Source: Linnemannia hyalina (lineage: Eukaryota > Mortierellomycota > Mortierellomycetes > Mortierellales > Mortierellaceae). From it: DNA of 64,000 nucleotides. This document shows, piece by piece, positions 51,319 to 63,258 of the stretch. Positions within the stretch are counted from its first letter, which is position 1, and every line of letters starts with the position of its first letter. Where the stretch lies: the NCBI GenBank assembly GCA_019671135.1, contig JAHRHY010000012.1:1854593-1918592 (forward strand), in the 5' to 3' direction. The position numbers and the translations under genes were made by a program. The notes under the pieces are model-generated. The model saw nothing but the letters and a program-made list of their open reading frames with translations, was not told the origin of the DNA and searched no databases.

Positions 51319-53497
51319 GCTACCACCAGTAGTCCCCCCGACACGCGTTCCACTTGTCGTCGCAAGCGTTGCTGCTGCCGCTGCCCTCTTCTGCTGGTTG
51401 ATGAGCTTATCCTTTAAACTCTGGGCCTGCCTCGCTGCTTCGTTATCTGCAGCCCCGGTCAATCGTCTCCTCTCCAAAATAACCGGTGCCCACTCATCAC
51501 TGTCTGCGGGTCCCTGCATATGCTGCAAACTGTCCATATAAGACTCGAAGGTTGTTTCATCAGGTGCCACACCCAGCATCCCCTCAAGGACCGCAATGCG
51601 CTTCTGTAACAAGATCATCGTAAGAACGCTCGGGTCGACCGCTCTCTGCAGCAAGAATAACAAATCAGCGAACTTGGGTAAGTCCTTGACTTGGTACACA
51701 TCCATCAACCTCTTCATCCGATGGTAGTACAGCTTGTACGATTCACCTCGTTCTAACCCCATCTTGATCACCTTCTCAACCTCATCTGTTCTCTCAGTCT
51801 GCGTCATAGCACTCTCCACAAACACTTTCTCGCATCTCGCCCACGGCCACTTTCCTTCAGGGTCACGACTCAAGACTGCATTCATGGCATCAGACGCTTT
51901 GCGATCCATATTCGCCAAGCACAACAACCTTGAACATCTCTCATCGAACCCGCCCGTCGTGAACTTTGTTACTCCTATTCTATGGAATTCGTACAGGAAC
52001 TCTCGGACGTTGGTAATCAAGGGACCATGGATCTTGATGTCAAGAACAGGAAGCAGATGAGCCTCGACCAACCGATGGTAACGCGGAAACTCATTCGACA
52101 ACTTGATCTCGTCAATCTTTCCACCCTTCTTAACCCCCAACTCCTCATTCTCCTCTCTGGTCACAACACTAGAGAATGCCGTCCTCCCCATGGACCTCTC
52201 AGCACTCTCTAGGTCATCCAGCATGACATTCCACTCGTTCATCGCGGTCTTGGCCTCAGCGATCTGACGTGTTAGTTCCGCCAACTTTGGTCGCTCCTGG
52301 TCGCCCTCCTCTTGGCTCAACCCTTGGATGCGCGCGGCTAACTGCATCTTCTGTCTCGTCAACGTCGCCAGTTGCATCGAATACTCCTTCATCTTTCCTC
52401 TGGCTGCATGGGCATCCATAAAGTCAGAGCCAACAGTCTCCTGCATGTCAACATCAACGTCCATGCCTGCTCCCTCATCTCGTCCCGACGTCAAGGTAAG
52501 TGCATCTAACGCACCAACAACCTTATTGCCAACGTCCTCGTTCTTCTTTGCCGTATTCGCTGCCATTCTCTATGACCCAATTAAAGGAAAAGAAAACAAA
52601 CAGACTAGCAGAATAAACAGAAAACGAAATGAGCTTTTGAAAACTGATGATCAACCAGACTGCACCCCAGAAAAAATAATACTGCTACTACTAACGTCAA
52701 CTTCCAGTACTTTTTTGCTCAGTGATCCACTTGATTCAAAATAAAAATAAAAAACAACACCCAGAAAAAACTAAAAGTTTTCTGATGCAAATGAATTCGG
52801 ATGAGGGCACACCTAAATGCCAACAAAGACGAATCCCGCGTTTATTTGAACAAGAATGTCCTTGATCAAAACTAACGGTGAGTTTTCTAATGAATCTCTG
52901 CTACCGTGTTATATGAAGACCTCAAATGACCACACAGATGTATGATCGCACTTGAAAGCTCCAACACAAAAAGGTAGAATAGTAACCAAATAATAACAAC
53001 GAAAGTAACCGCCTGTTACACTTCGTATTAATGATCAGTCTCTGCTGTAACCTTGTCACTAGTGACCAGATACACGCACGAAATGACCACAAATAAAAGA
53101 AAAGGATCCTGTCCTTGTTGGATTATCCTGAAAATAGAGAAAAATCCTGACAGTAAAGGTCCTGTTCTGTAATGATCCGTAAATGCTCCCGTTACGTCCT
53201 GAATCGCTCCTGTAGATTGATGGAGTGTTCCTCGTAATGGGTTGAATGAATAAATAAATGAGTGGATGGATCCTGTCAATCGTTCGACGGATTCTGATCC
53301 CGATCCGTGTTGTATTTATCAAAAAAAATGAAAATTTTTACGCTAGTCACGCACAATCGAATTGATAAGACAAGAGAGGGATCTTTGTTAACAGCCCAGA
53401 CACCTCCATTTATGTCGGTGTCTGGTCATATGACTAAATTACTGTCTCTAGCCTAATTACATTAGCTGACACCCCCGAGACAGGCAAATATGCGACA
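51319..53497 (-). mobile_element. Reversed Ty3-B fragment (5' LTR, leader, partial gag)
   Basis: Reverse complement of 34878 to 37057 of Ty3-B. LTR at 53329-53497, the 760-bp leader, and the first 416 codons of the polyprotein (ATG at 52566, stopping inside the adjoining LTR sequence). Nearly identical to the intact copy. Truncated exactly at its junction with the Ty3-A LTR end. It interrupts a diverged transposase copy at 53498. Confidence 0.9.
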
Positions 53498-53769
53498 CAA
53501 TTCATACAGCTTGGCTTCGCGAAGGCTTCGAGTATCCGACGACAGAGAACGACGTTGAGCAACCAATGGGATATGTTGATGTTGGTGCGCTAGTGGAGGA
53601 TGGAAATACCATGGCAGAACTCCAGAGCAAATTTCTTGGTATTAAACTTCATGGTGATGTTAATGTTGATGAGGACACACCAATGGATCAAGCAGTAATA
53701 ATGCAACCCGGCCTTTCCATTGAGCTTAGAAGTACGAATCGACAAATGGATGTTAATGGTAATCTGTAG
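53498..53769 (+). pseudogene. C-terminal fragment of a second DDE transposase copy
   Basis: Encodes the last about 90 residues of the transposase at 46168-47457 (IHTAWLREGFEYPTTENDV to the stop at 53767-53769) with a few substitutions and a 2-codon deletion. The rest was removed by the Ty3-B fragment at its left. TTTTTAAAA follows the stop by 12 bp as in copy 1. Confidence 0.85.
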
Positions 53770-54400
53770 ACTTATTGCAGGTTTTTAAAAGAATAGACAT
53801 ACATGGCCTATTTAGTCAGCTTTAAGATACGGTATTAACTGCCAAGACGCTAATATGCACCGGTGTCTATTATTAAAAGCCATGGTATTATTGTAGTAGA
53901 TCGGATGCTATTCTATGCTATTCTACAGCATTCCTTTTTATTTAACAAAGAGGATAAACACATGTACAAACCTACGTCATAAAATAATACTACATTCTTA
54001 ACCATTTTTAAACCCCGTCTTTAATGCCAAGCAGTCTTAATAAGCAAGATCTACGTCATACGAGGAACACTACATTATTAACCACTTAGATGCCTTTTTA
54101 AAACTCTTTTGTTACTAAGCGCCAAGCAGTGCTAATAAGCAAGCGCTATTAATGTCCATTGTGGCAGTGTTCCTGAATTAGTATAAATAAAGGAGTCCAC
54201 TTCCCTCTTGCTTAATCTTTATCTAGTAACCAACCAACAATTATCCATATCTATACAACCATCCATACCTATACAACCATCTTTTATTGCAATTCTTTAT
54301 ATCAGTGTACTAAGCAGCTGCAATCTACCACACATAAACTGAAAACTCATTCACACCCACCATACCACAAGTACAATCCATATTATTCATATCCAAAAAC

Positions 54401-56446
54401 ATGAAGTACGTTCAGCTTACAATCGAGCTCATCACCAAGGCCTTTGAGACATTCTCCTCTAAGAAGGGAGTGGAGTTTAACAAGAAAGATGCAAATAAGA
54501 TCTTTAAGGCGCTTGATGAGGATGAGGAAGTAGAGAGATACTACTTTTGTGGAGAAAAGTGCACCAAGTCCAAGCGCAAATGCATGAAGGAAGTTGATGA
54601 TGAAGGCATGCATTGTTATGTCCACGATCCTGCGCGCAAGTGTCAAGGCACAACTATTAAGGGTGCTAATTGTGGTAGTGTAGCCAAACTTGGTCAAACA
54701 TACTGTGGACGTCATCAAGATCAAGATAGAGGTTATATAAAACGTAGTAACAACAACGCACCTGTCGACAAGCGTACCAAGTCTTCCAAGGCTTTAAAGA
54801 AGACACATACTTCTAAGTTTGTGTCTTCCGATGACGATATGACTTCCGAGGATGAAGAACCAAAGAAGCGAAAGAGAAACAAGCAGGAGTCATCGGATGA
54901 AGAGCCGTCCGATGATGATGATGAAGAAGATATAATTGCCGTCTCCTTTCCGTTGAGTCCAAAGGTATTTGACATAACGTCCAAGAAAAATGTACCACTC
55001 GCTAATACATGTATATGGACGCGTTATGCAACTAATCCAGCTTTCCTGTATGCAAAAAGCTTTACTGTAAATGGCAAGTACATTATTAGGCTAAAGGAAA
55101 AGAATCTCTACATTGCATTGTGTCCACCTAAGCTCATGGGCAAGAATCTCCCTGCGCCAGAAATATCTGAGAAAGAGGCACGCATATTGGCCAAGATGGG
55201 TCTTCAAGAGGCAACTTCAGCAGATGTAGAAAAAATAGAAGAGTCTTCTGCTGATGAGAATTCTGACGATGATACAGATGATGGTGATACGTCTGATAAT
55301 GCTGACTCTGACGATGATTCCTCTAAAGATAAAGACTCTGATGATGGCAAGTCCAATAACAGACCTGATGTAGAATCTGGAGATGATACCTCTAAGGATA
55401 ACCCTGATGAAAAACTATCTCATAAAAAGCCATCTAAGGATGATGAGAAGAAGACTTCTCGAAAGAAAAGGCATTCAGAGATGCCCAAAAATGCAGAGCC
55501 ATCTTCTAATGTAGATGTTTCTAAGGATGAAAAAGATGAACACACATTTGCACTGGCCACAACGGTGCGTAACATTAGATCAGAGAAAGACATACCACTT
55601 GCAAAGGATGGAGGATGGATGGTTCATCCTAATAACGACATGCTTGAGTATGCAACTAACTTTACGATGAAGGCTAAGTACATTGTCAAGCTATGTGGAA
55701 AGAATACATACGTTGGCCTGTTTACGCTTGATCATCTGCGTGGCGGTGGTGATGTTCCAGAGATGGATATCTTGGAACGCTCCATGCTTAGCAAGATGAA
55801 ACTTCAAGAAATGTCTGATGAAGAGAGAAAGATGCTTTTCAACGAGGAGGTCGAAGTAGAAGAGGAACTACCAGTGGAAGGACCGACAGATATATCCAAG
55901 ATGAAATGGAAAAGGTTTCACAAGCAGCAATTGGAGTATTCCAAGAATGTACTTGTAAATGGAAAGCACATTCTCAAGATCCGCAAGCAAAACATTGTAG
56001 TTGGCTTGGTGACTGATGACCACATTGGTGCAGAGAATGTCGACTATGATAATCTTAACCAAAAGGAAAAAGAAAAGATCTTTGCTATGGGCTTTAAGCC
56101 ACAATGGTCTAAGGATAGGTCGACAGAGAAAGGTGAACCGGTAGAAAAAATAGATGATGAGGTGCAAGAGTCGAATATTAAGGAAACTTTAGATGAACTT
56201 GTAGAAAAAGTAGATGATGAGGTGCAAGAGTCGGATGTTAAGAAAACTCTAGAAGATGGTGGACCTATGGAAAGCGAAAATGTGAATGCCTCAAGTGTTT
56301 ACACTACAAAAGACCATCATGATTTTCTGAAGGCAATGGGAGAAGTATATAGCAAAATAACAGCTATCGAAGAAGAACTCCGCGAGGAATACGTTTCGGC
56401 AGATGGTAATTGTCAAGAAAGCAGACCAAGCAATAGAATGAAGTAG
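54401..56446 (+). pseudogene. Second copy of the acidic Cys/His-motif gene, 3' end cut by an LTR
   Basis: Begins ATG 54401 and parallels the 748-aa protein through the paired Cys/His units and three of the four VNGKYII repeats, with scattered substitutions. The C-terminal third differs: two copies of VEK-I/V-DDEVQES replace the DKDAED run. After codon 670 (near 56410) the frame enters a reversed Ty3-A LTR, adding 11 LTR codons to a stop at 56446. Otherwise open, so a truncated product is possible. With its 5' flank (53770-54400) it is a diverged duplicate of the composite cargo. Confidence 0.75.
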
Positions 56447-57361
56447 ATAAAGAGAACCTTGATCAAGGACTAAGAAATGAGTATAAGGAATAGGTTAAAG
56501 AGTATGTTGTATTGGCGATACCAAGTAAAGAGCTATAGATTTGCTATCTAAGGCCCTTTTATACTCGTTAGGGCGAAGTCACAAGAGCAAGCTCTTGTCT
56601 CGTGACAACCTCCCCCTCTAGGGCCGAGTTCCAAGAGGCCTTTGGCTGGGTTTGTGAGGGTGTTGCAGATGGAACTCGCGAACAAGGTCCGGGGAATTCT
56701 TGACACAGGCGGCCGGTTCCCAGGTTCGTTCGGATACGGGGTAGCCTCTCCAATGTATATAGTATTCAAGGTGGTTGCGCCTGATCCGTGAATCCAAAAT
56801 GGCCTCAACCTCGTACTCCTCATCGCCGGAGACGACAAGCGGAGGAGGTCGTTTTGAGGCTCGACCGGGGATCGTATCTGGATGCGCACGCTCAAGTAAG
56901 TTTACATGAAAGACAGGATGTAGCTTGGTCGTTGGTGGTAAATCGAGACGGAAGGATCGAGTGCCGATTTTTTCGAGAATACGGTAAGGGCCCATGCGCT
57001 TATGGTCGAGCTTCTTGCATGGTCTGTTCGTTTGGAGGTTCCGGGCGTCTAGCCATACAAGATCTCCTACTTGCAGATTGGGTTGTGGTTGGGCCTTGGT
57101 GTCGAAGTTCCTGGCATGCTGTTCAATGGCGGTGTGAATATTGAGTTGCATCTCCGCATAGAGGTTCTTTAGGGCCTGGACGCGTTCCTGGGCTGGGACA
57201 TTGTCCTTCGAGACTCTTGGGATGGTGATGGTGAATTTCGGATGGTAGCCGAGGTTGGCAAAGAATGGTGTTGTTTTTGTTGTTGAGTGTGTTGCGTTGT
57301 TGTATGCAAATTCTGCTATCGGTAGAAGGGTGCTCCAGTCCGTTTGCTGATAGTCGATATA
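56411..57361 (-). mobile_element. Reversed Ty3-A 3' end (LTR plus pol C-terminus)
   Basis: LTR 56411-56607 (197 bp reversed). Pol codons on the minus strand from 57361 to 56618 cover the end of integrase, the linker and the chromodomain (same as 44381-45125, with at least one substitution). Cut at 57361 by the 451-bp fold-back element. No matching target duplication was found because the 5' part is missing. Confidence 0.85.
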
Positions 57362-57812
57362 GGAGGCCATCCATGTTCGGCTCCACCAACCATAGACTAC
57401 AGTATAAAAATATCTGTCAACACCTATTAAAACAGTGTGTTCCTTGAGAGTACAACAAATCTCATCAGCTTTTTCCTTCCACCAGTCTCCATTTTCTACA
57501 TTCACCACCACTACTTTGTAACATCATCTACTTTAGCTGAGAAAGCCTTGGACATGATCATCTCATATTGGATCCTAGATATTACAGATAGTAATTTCCT
57601 TTCCAATATGAGATGATCATGTCCAAGGCTTTCTCAGCTAAAGTAGATGATGTTACAAAGTAGTGGTGGTGAATGTAGAAAATGGAGACTGGTGGAAGGA
57701 AAAAGCTGATGAGATTTGTTGTACTCTCAAGGAACACACTGTTTTAATAGGTGTTGACAGATATTTTTATACTGTAGTCTATGGTTGGTGGAGCCGAACA
57801 TGGATGGCCTCC
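57362..57812 (+). mobile_element. 451-bp fold-back element (copy 1)
   Basis: Almost entirely palindromic: two arms of about 200 bp, GGAGGCCATCCATG... and ...CATGGATGGCCTCC, around an asymmetric centre of about 40 bp (57567-57605). The ends share GGAGGCC with the 495-bp family. A second copy, 60040-60490, has the centre inverted. Single-stranded DNA or RNA would form a very long hairpin. No coding capacity beyond arm-internal chance frames. Confidence 0.9.
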
Positions 57813-58405
57813 TAGTAGAGCATTTGTTGTCGTGTTTATATAATTAGCGATGGTTACTAATATCTCCTTTTCATGATATATCCTATGTGTATATCCAATA
57901 TAGCACTCGTGATACTGGTGATGATGTAGTGGTAGTTTTAAAAAAAAGTTGGATCCCATTTTTTAAAAAAGTAGCATAGTGGCTTTAACAAACATTGGTT
58001 GTTGGAAAGAAAGGGTAGCTGATACGTTTTTAATGGCGTTATTGCTACACTTTCTCAACAATATTCGACATTCGACATTTGACATTCGGCATTCGATTCG
58101 ACAGCTGACAAACTGTAGTTATTACCACAGTTATGATATTTGATATGAACGCATTTTGGATTACCTCGTGATTATTGTGATGTTTAATTTTAATACATTC
58201 TTGATAAACTCGTAAGTATTACAATGTTTAATGTTGACATACTTTAGGTAAGCCCACGATTTGCACGACGTTTAATATTATTACAATTTGGTTAACTTAC
58301 AATTGTTATAGCATTTATTGTTATACAGATTGTAGGTAATTACGACAATGGTAAAAACAGAGATATCGCAATTAGACCATGTATTGTGGGTAGTTGTAGA
58401 TATAA
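57813..58405. other. AT-rich subtelomeric spacer
   Basis: 593 bp with no coding frame. It contains two TTTTAAAAA-type palindromes (57936-57947 and 57959-57970) and short repeated words (gacattcgacattt). It may be the edge of a lost gene of the AT-rich block. Confidence 0.4.
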
Positions 58406-59566
58406 CAATTATATCGTTTAAAATAGACGTTCTTAAAACACATCACATATTTTATAATGCAAATGGCTATTATATTACAACGTTTCTATTGCATTTTGTG
58501 TGATAACAAGATAGAAAAAATGTGTTGTTAATAGAGTAATTATATCGTTAAAAATAGACGTTTCTTAAAACACATCACATATTTCGTGATGCAAATGGGT
58601 ATGAACATTGTAACATTTCTATCGCATTTTGTATGATAATAAGGTAGAGAAAATGTGTTGTTTAAAGAGCAATTATGTCGTTAAAAATAGACGTTTCTTA
58701 AAACACATCACATATTTCGTGATGCAAATGGGTATGAACATTGTAACATTTCTATCGCATTTTGTGTGATAACAAGACAGAAAAAAGAAGTTGTTAACAG
58801 AATAATTATGTCGTTTAAAATAGACGTTTCTTAAAACGTATCCCATATTTCGTGATGCAAATGGGTATGAACATCGTGGCGTTTCTATCGCATTTTGTGT
58901 GATAATAAGGTAGAGAAAATGTGTTGTTAACAGAGTAATTATGCGGCCCCTTCATGTGCAGAGGATATAAAAAGGCATATAAAAAATATCCAAAGTCCAA
59001 GGAACGGAGTGTTGACTTCCATAACTGGCATATCTCTTCATAGTGGGCAACAGAACACAGAATAAAATAGCAATAGACAGCACAAGAATTTTTAAAATGT
59101 AATCTCTCCCCTGTATTTCACGACAAAGATACAGTTGGGAATACAAGTGCTTTAGATGATCACATACAAGAACTACTCTGTCGAATCTTGCAGTGAGGGT
59201 TACAGGTTAATAGTAGATGGACATATTCAAGAGTTTGGTGTGCGAAAAATAAGAAGACTTTGTTGTTTGGAGAATGTAGTTGTGTTTAGTAGGATAATCG
59301 CGCAAGGAATGTTACAGTGGTTGTTTTAAATGGTTGATATCATACATACACTCTCCTCTAATGGACGCGGTGGATATCGTCAAGATCTGCAGAGATGTAA
59401 CAAACACCATATGATAATTTGGACTTGAAAGGCCTCCTTATGTCGTTTAAAATAGACGTTTCTTAAAACGTATCACATATTTCGTGATGCAAATGGGTAT
59501 GAACATTGTGACATTTCTATCGCATTTTGTGTGATAACAAGACAGAAAAAAGAAGTTGTATAAATA
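58406..59566 (+). repeat. 132-bp subtelomeric tandem repeat, about five copies
   Basis: Units starting aattat-a/g-tcgtt-t/a-aaaatagacg at about 58406, 58536, 58670, 58802 and 58936. Each contains cacatcacatatttcgtgatgcaaatggg and tttctatcgcattttgtgtgataa. The fifth unit is interrupted by a 495-bp element (58943-59437) and resumes at 59438. No coding potential. Confidence 0.85.
58943..59437 (-). mobile_element. 495-bp element in the satellite array
   Basis: Runs GCGGCCCCTTCATG to AAAGGCCTCC, exactly 495 bp and the same orientation as 18059-18553. Flanks are TTAT on both sides (58939-58942 and 59438-59441), so the duplication reads as four bases here and three elsewhere. It is slightly more diverged internally than the copies at 45-51 kb. 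Confidence 0.85.
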
Positions 59567-59802
59567 AAAGTTATGTAGACTTAGGAAATGTCTATAAAAT
59601 ATCGTTTGTATACTTTGGTGGTTGGGAGAAAATTGGTGGTTACAAAAAAGGGGTCGCAAAACCGCCATGATGAAGTACTTTAACATCTGGTTGAGGGGCT
59701 TGCTCCCCTATCGTGTTTATCGTTAATAGTTTTAAAAAATCCAAAAGTGTGTTATATAAAGGAATTTTTGCTAATAGTTTACCAGGTTGTAATTACAGTC
59801 AT

Positions 59803-61513
59803 GGCAACTTAAAGCGCCTATTTCAACGGTTGTTAGAGGATGAATGGACTTTTTTGGATGCAGAATGGCCTACGCAAGAACCATCCAATAATCATAGGAC
59901 TGCGTTGAAGCTAGTAGCACACATGAAAACTGTTAAAGACTTACTTATAAGAAGATTAGGTGCAATTCCTGTATTCTACTTTCTTGTAGTTATTTGGTCT
60001 CTCAAGCAGTATCCAGGTCCATACAGAGAAGTCGACAAAGGAGGCCATCCATGTTCGGCTCCACCAACCATAGACTACAGTATAAAAATATCTGTCAACA
60101 CCTATTAAAACAGTGTGTTCCTTGAGAGTACAACAAATCTCATCAGCTTTTTCCTTCCACCAGTCTCCATTTTCTACATTCACCACCACTACTTTGTAAC
60201 ATCATCTACTTTAGCTGAGAAAGCCTTGGACATGATCATCTCATATTGGAAAGGAAATTACTATCTGTAATATCCAGGATCCAATATGAGATGATCATGT
60301 CCAAGGCTTTCTCAGCTAAAGTAGATGATGTTACAAAGTAGTGGTGGTGAATGTAGAAAATGGAGACTGGTGGAAGGAAAAAGCTGATGAGATTTGTTGT
60401 ACTCTCAAGGAACACACTGTTTTAATAGGTGTTGACAGATATTTTTATACTGTAGTCTATGGTTGGTGGAGCCGAACATGGATGGCCTCCAAAGGATTGT
60501 TGATATTGTACCACTTAGTTGCAGGCTTGGCAATGGATGGAATGTCAACCCACATACCAAAAAGTAGTTTCCACTCCATTCATACAGAGTTCTACAAGAC
60601 TAACTATAATGTGCATTCGAAGCATATTAACCATGCACTTGCGAATATGTTCTCCACATTTCCTATACGCTTGATTTCTGCTAAACTCAGGAATCCACCA
60701 CTATTCCCACATGTAACATTGCATTTGGATGGTCATGATACACGTCTTTCATGTGAAGAAAAGTCTAGCTCAGATATGTACTCTTACAAGCTGAAGAAAT
60801 CTGGTGTAAGAACGCAAGTGTGTGTCGATTGCAATGGCATGGCAATACTAGTCTCTAAATCGCTACCTTGCAAGGATAACAACGATGGTACTATGTTGGT
60901 TGGTATGAAGATACATAAGCACATCCACGAGCCAGATTGTATTGCATTGGATGGAGGGTACACACAATACATTAAGAAAATAGTAGAAGAAACAAGCATG
61001 AGCAAGAAAAACTTTTGTTATCCAATTCGCAAAAGCCGTGGGAAAGATCTTGCACAAGATGAAACTAACTACAATAAGATTTTCGGCAGTTTCCGCTCTC
61101 AGATAGAAGCCGAATTTGGAGATCTTGGAGCAACCTTTGAGAAGCACAACAATAGGAAACCAGTGTTGGTAACCAAGATAGAAACATATAATTTGCAATT
61201 GCGATTGTGTCTCTTACTTATGAACATCAAGAAGATGGTGGCACTACTGCAGTTAAATCTGGAACCCATTCATAGTGCCTGGATTAGAGATGGCTTCGAC
61301 TTTCCATATGCCAATGGTGCAATGGAACAAATCTTGGATTATATTCCAGTGGATGAGATGTTGCATGATGCACGAGATATAACAAAGTTACAAGAGCAGT
61401 TCTTGGAGATGACTACTATGGATGTCGAGGATAAACAACGGGAAGAGCCGACTAATAAGCGACGTGAAATTTTTGCAGGAGTAGAGATTCCATCATATAA
61501 GCGTACAAAGTAA
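59803..61513 (+). pseudogene. DDE transposase, second paralog, frameshifted at start and split by a fold-back element
   Basis: Paralog of the 46168 gene: NNHRTALKLVAHMK, LGAIPVFYFLVVIW, then after the insertion GLLILYHLVAGLAMDG, VTLHLDGHDTRLS, DMYSYKLKKSGVRTQVCVD, CIALDGGYTQYIK and FGSFRSQIEAEFGDLGATF. All catalytic positions are kept. Two lesions: ATGGCAAC at 59803 is one base short of keeping the ATG in frame with NLKRLFQRL, and a 451-bp fold-back element (60040-60490) sits between two Lys/Gly codons with an AAA duplication (60037-60039, 60491-60493). The tail has KRR and a stop at 61511-61513. TTTTTAAAAA follows at 61525. Confidence 0.8.
60040..60490 (-). mobile_element. 451-bp fold-back element (copy 2)
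   Basis: Same length and arms as 57362-57812, GGAGGCCATCC...GGATGGCCTCC, centre inverted relative to copy 1 (ggaaaggaaattactatctg). Flanked by AAA on each side; removing it and one AAA restores the transposase frame exactly. Confidence 0.9.
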
Positions 61514-61550
61514 GCCCATTGTAATTTTTAAAAACTATCTATTAGCATTC

Positions 61551-63203
61551 TTAACGTACATAAATATCCTTGTACCCGCGAACAGTTCTGCATTGCAATG
61601 TGGTGAAATTCATATACGGAACTTGGCCATCGGGATATTCTTCCAGCCATGCAACGATCTTTGTTTCTAAACTAAGTCCACATCGTACTTTAATACCATT
61701 GGACAATGTTGCAAAAATATATTCTTTGTTGTGATACATATCCATTGCAATTGCTATGACTGTATAGCTGGTATTTATTTCAAGTACATTATATCCAGCT
61801 TTGTATGTTGCTTTGTGGATAGCTCTATCATGGACTTGTATAAAATTCTCACCATTCATGTTTTCTAGATGAATATCAACAATTGGTGGTGCACCTTTGC
61901 GGATTCTTCTCTCAGGCCATTGGATCTTTACATTATCCACCTCCACTATACCCATATCCTCGAATTGTAAAACGTCATCATCGTAAATGTATGGGTACAT
62001 GCCTTTATGTGCTCCTGCAACAAGTGTTATTGCTGTACATTCGTCAGGCCGTTTGTACTTGGTAACTGTAATATCCTTAATGCTATTCTCATCCATCTCA
62101 ACCTCCAAAAAGTATATTGGTCTATCGTTGAAGCTATAGTTGGCTAACAACGTCATTGCTTCCTCTTTCTCGACATTGTTATGATATGAACCATACTTCT
62201 TACCTGTAACAGAGTTCCACCAATGGCAATATGCGAATGCCGATTTTTCACCCATTGTTACATGAATACCTACCATGGATGATATATTACCAACTATATA
62301 CTTCCAATATGCCTTGTGTTTTACGCAGAAGGTGGGACATTCTTGGATCTCTTCCTTTATGGCATCCAAGACTCCTTTATAATAGGAGAATGTATATATC
62401 TCCTGTCCATAAAAGGTAAGTTCAAGTCTTGTTAGACCTGTTTTCTTCGCCTTTCGAAGTCTCTTATGTAGGTCCTTATCCACATCCATAACAAAATTTT
62501 CCATTCTTGAACCCAACGACATTTTTACTTCAGCACTCTCCAACATCTGTACAAGTTTGTTATAAACCTTACAACGGACCTTTTGGTCTTTTTCGGTAAC
62601 TCCAAACCAAGAGAGACAGTGGTTACCAACCTTATGGAGATCGTCGGCAATATCCAAATCTTCTCCAAATCTCTCTTGAAGGTATTGCTGAAGAATTGGA
62701 CGGCTTGTAACATATCTACAATCCGTAGCAATGTCTATATCATGGAGAATAACATAGTCAACCTCAAGCTCATGAAATATTGGTGGTAACTCGGAAATTA
62801 AAGAGATGGCCTCCAGTTCATTGAGCGTTACCTTAATGCTGAAATATCCTGCATGGTATAAGGCCGTACTTCTAAACTTTTTTCTATGTTTTTCTAGTAG
62901 TTTAGAGCTAAAAAAACTATTGTCTTTGATATAACCCTCGTTAACAACTTTAACCATGGAGTGGCTAACATCGAGGTCTTTAAAAGCTTCGCGAATATTG
63001 GAAGTGGTGTTTTTGCGCTGCTCGTCAACAAGTGCAGCCCGGTTGTGCAATCCCCAGAGTATTAAACTATCGCAGAATATCTCTGAGTACTTTTTCCAGC
63101 CAGTCTTCGGTTTGCCAGGCAATGCAATCTCTTTGCCCACATCAGAGATAAGATGGGCATATGAGTTCAGCGCCTTGTTAATGGATTTAGGTATAGCGGA
63201 CAT
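61551..63203 (-). CDS. Unrecognised 550-aa protein, possibly replication-initiator-like
   Basis: ATG at 63203 (MSAIPKSINKALNSYAHL) chosen because a TTTTTAAAAA box lies 41-50 bp upstream; an open frame extends further 5' without support. No intron, AT-rich codons. Notable segments: VDYVILHDIDIATDCRYVTS (acidic, about residue 158), VGNHCLSWFGV, KVRCKVYNKLVQMLESAEV (Tyr-x-Lys-type helix), LTRLELTFYGQEIYTFSYY (about 270-290), then a beta-rich C-terminal half. The Y-x-K helix followed by R-x-E-L-T strands loosely recalls rolling-circle initiators (gene II/Rep_trans type), but no H-x-H motif was found, so the assignment is weak. The 3' end converges on the transposase with a 37-bp gap. Confidence 0.55.
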   Translation of the reverse strand: MSAIPKSINKALNSYAHLISDVGKEIALPGKPKTGWKKYSEIFCDSLILWGLHNRAALVDEQRKNTTSNIREAFKDLDVSHSMVKVVNEGYIKDNSFFSSKLLEKHRKKFRSTALYHAGYFSIKVTLNELEAISLISELPPIFHELEVDYVILHDIDIATDCRYVTSRPILQQYLQERFGEDLDIADDLHKVGNHCLSWFGVTEKDQKVRCKVYNKLVQMLESAEVKMSLGSRMENFVMDVDKDLHKRLRKAKKTGLTRLELTFYGQEIYTFSYYKGVLDAIKEEIQECPTFCVKHKAYWKYIVGNISSMVGIHVTMGEKSAFAYCHWWNSVTGKKYGSYHNNVEKEEAMTLLANYSFNDRPIYFLEVEMDENSIKDITVTKYKRPDECTAITLVAGAHKGMYPYIYDDDVLQFEDMGIVEVDNVKIQWPERRIRKGAPPIVDIHLENMNGENFIQVHDRAIHKATYKAGYNVLEINTSYTVIAIAMDMYHNKEYIFATLSNGIKVRCGLSLETKIVAWLEEYPDGQVPYMNFTTLQCRTVRGYKDIYVR

Positions 63204-63258
63204 GTTGAAAAGCTTACTGTTTGCAGAGATATGTACTACAAACTTTTTAAAAACCACT

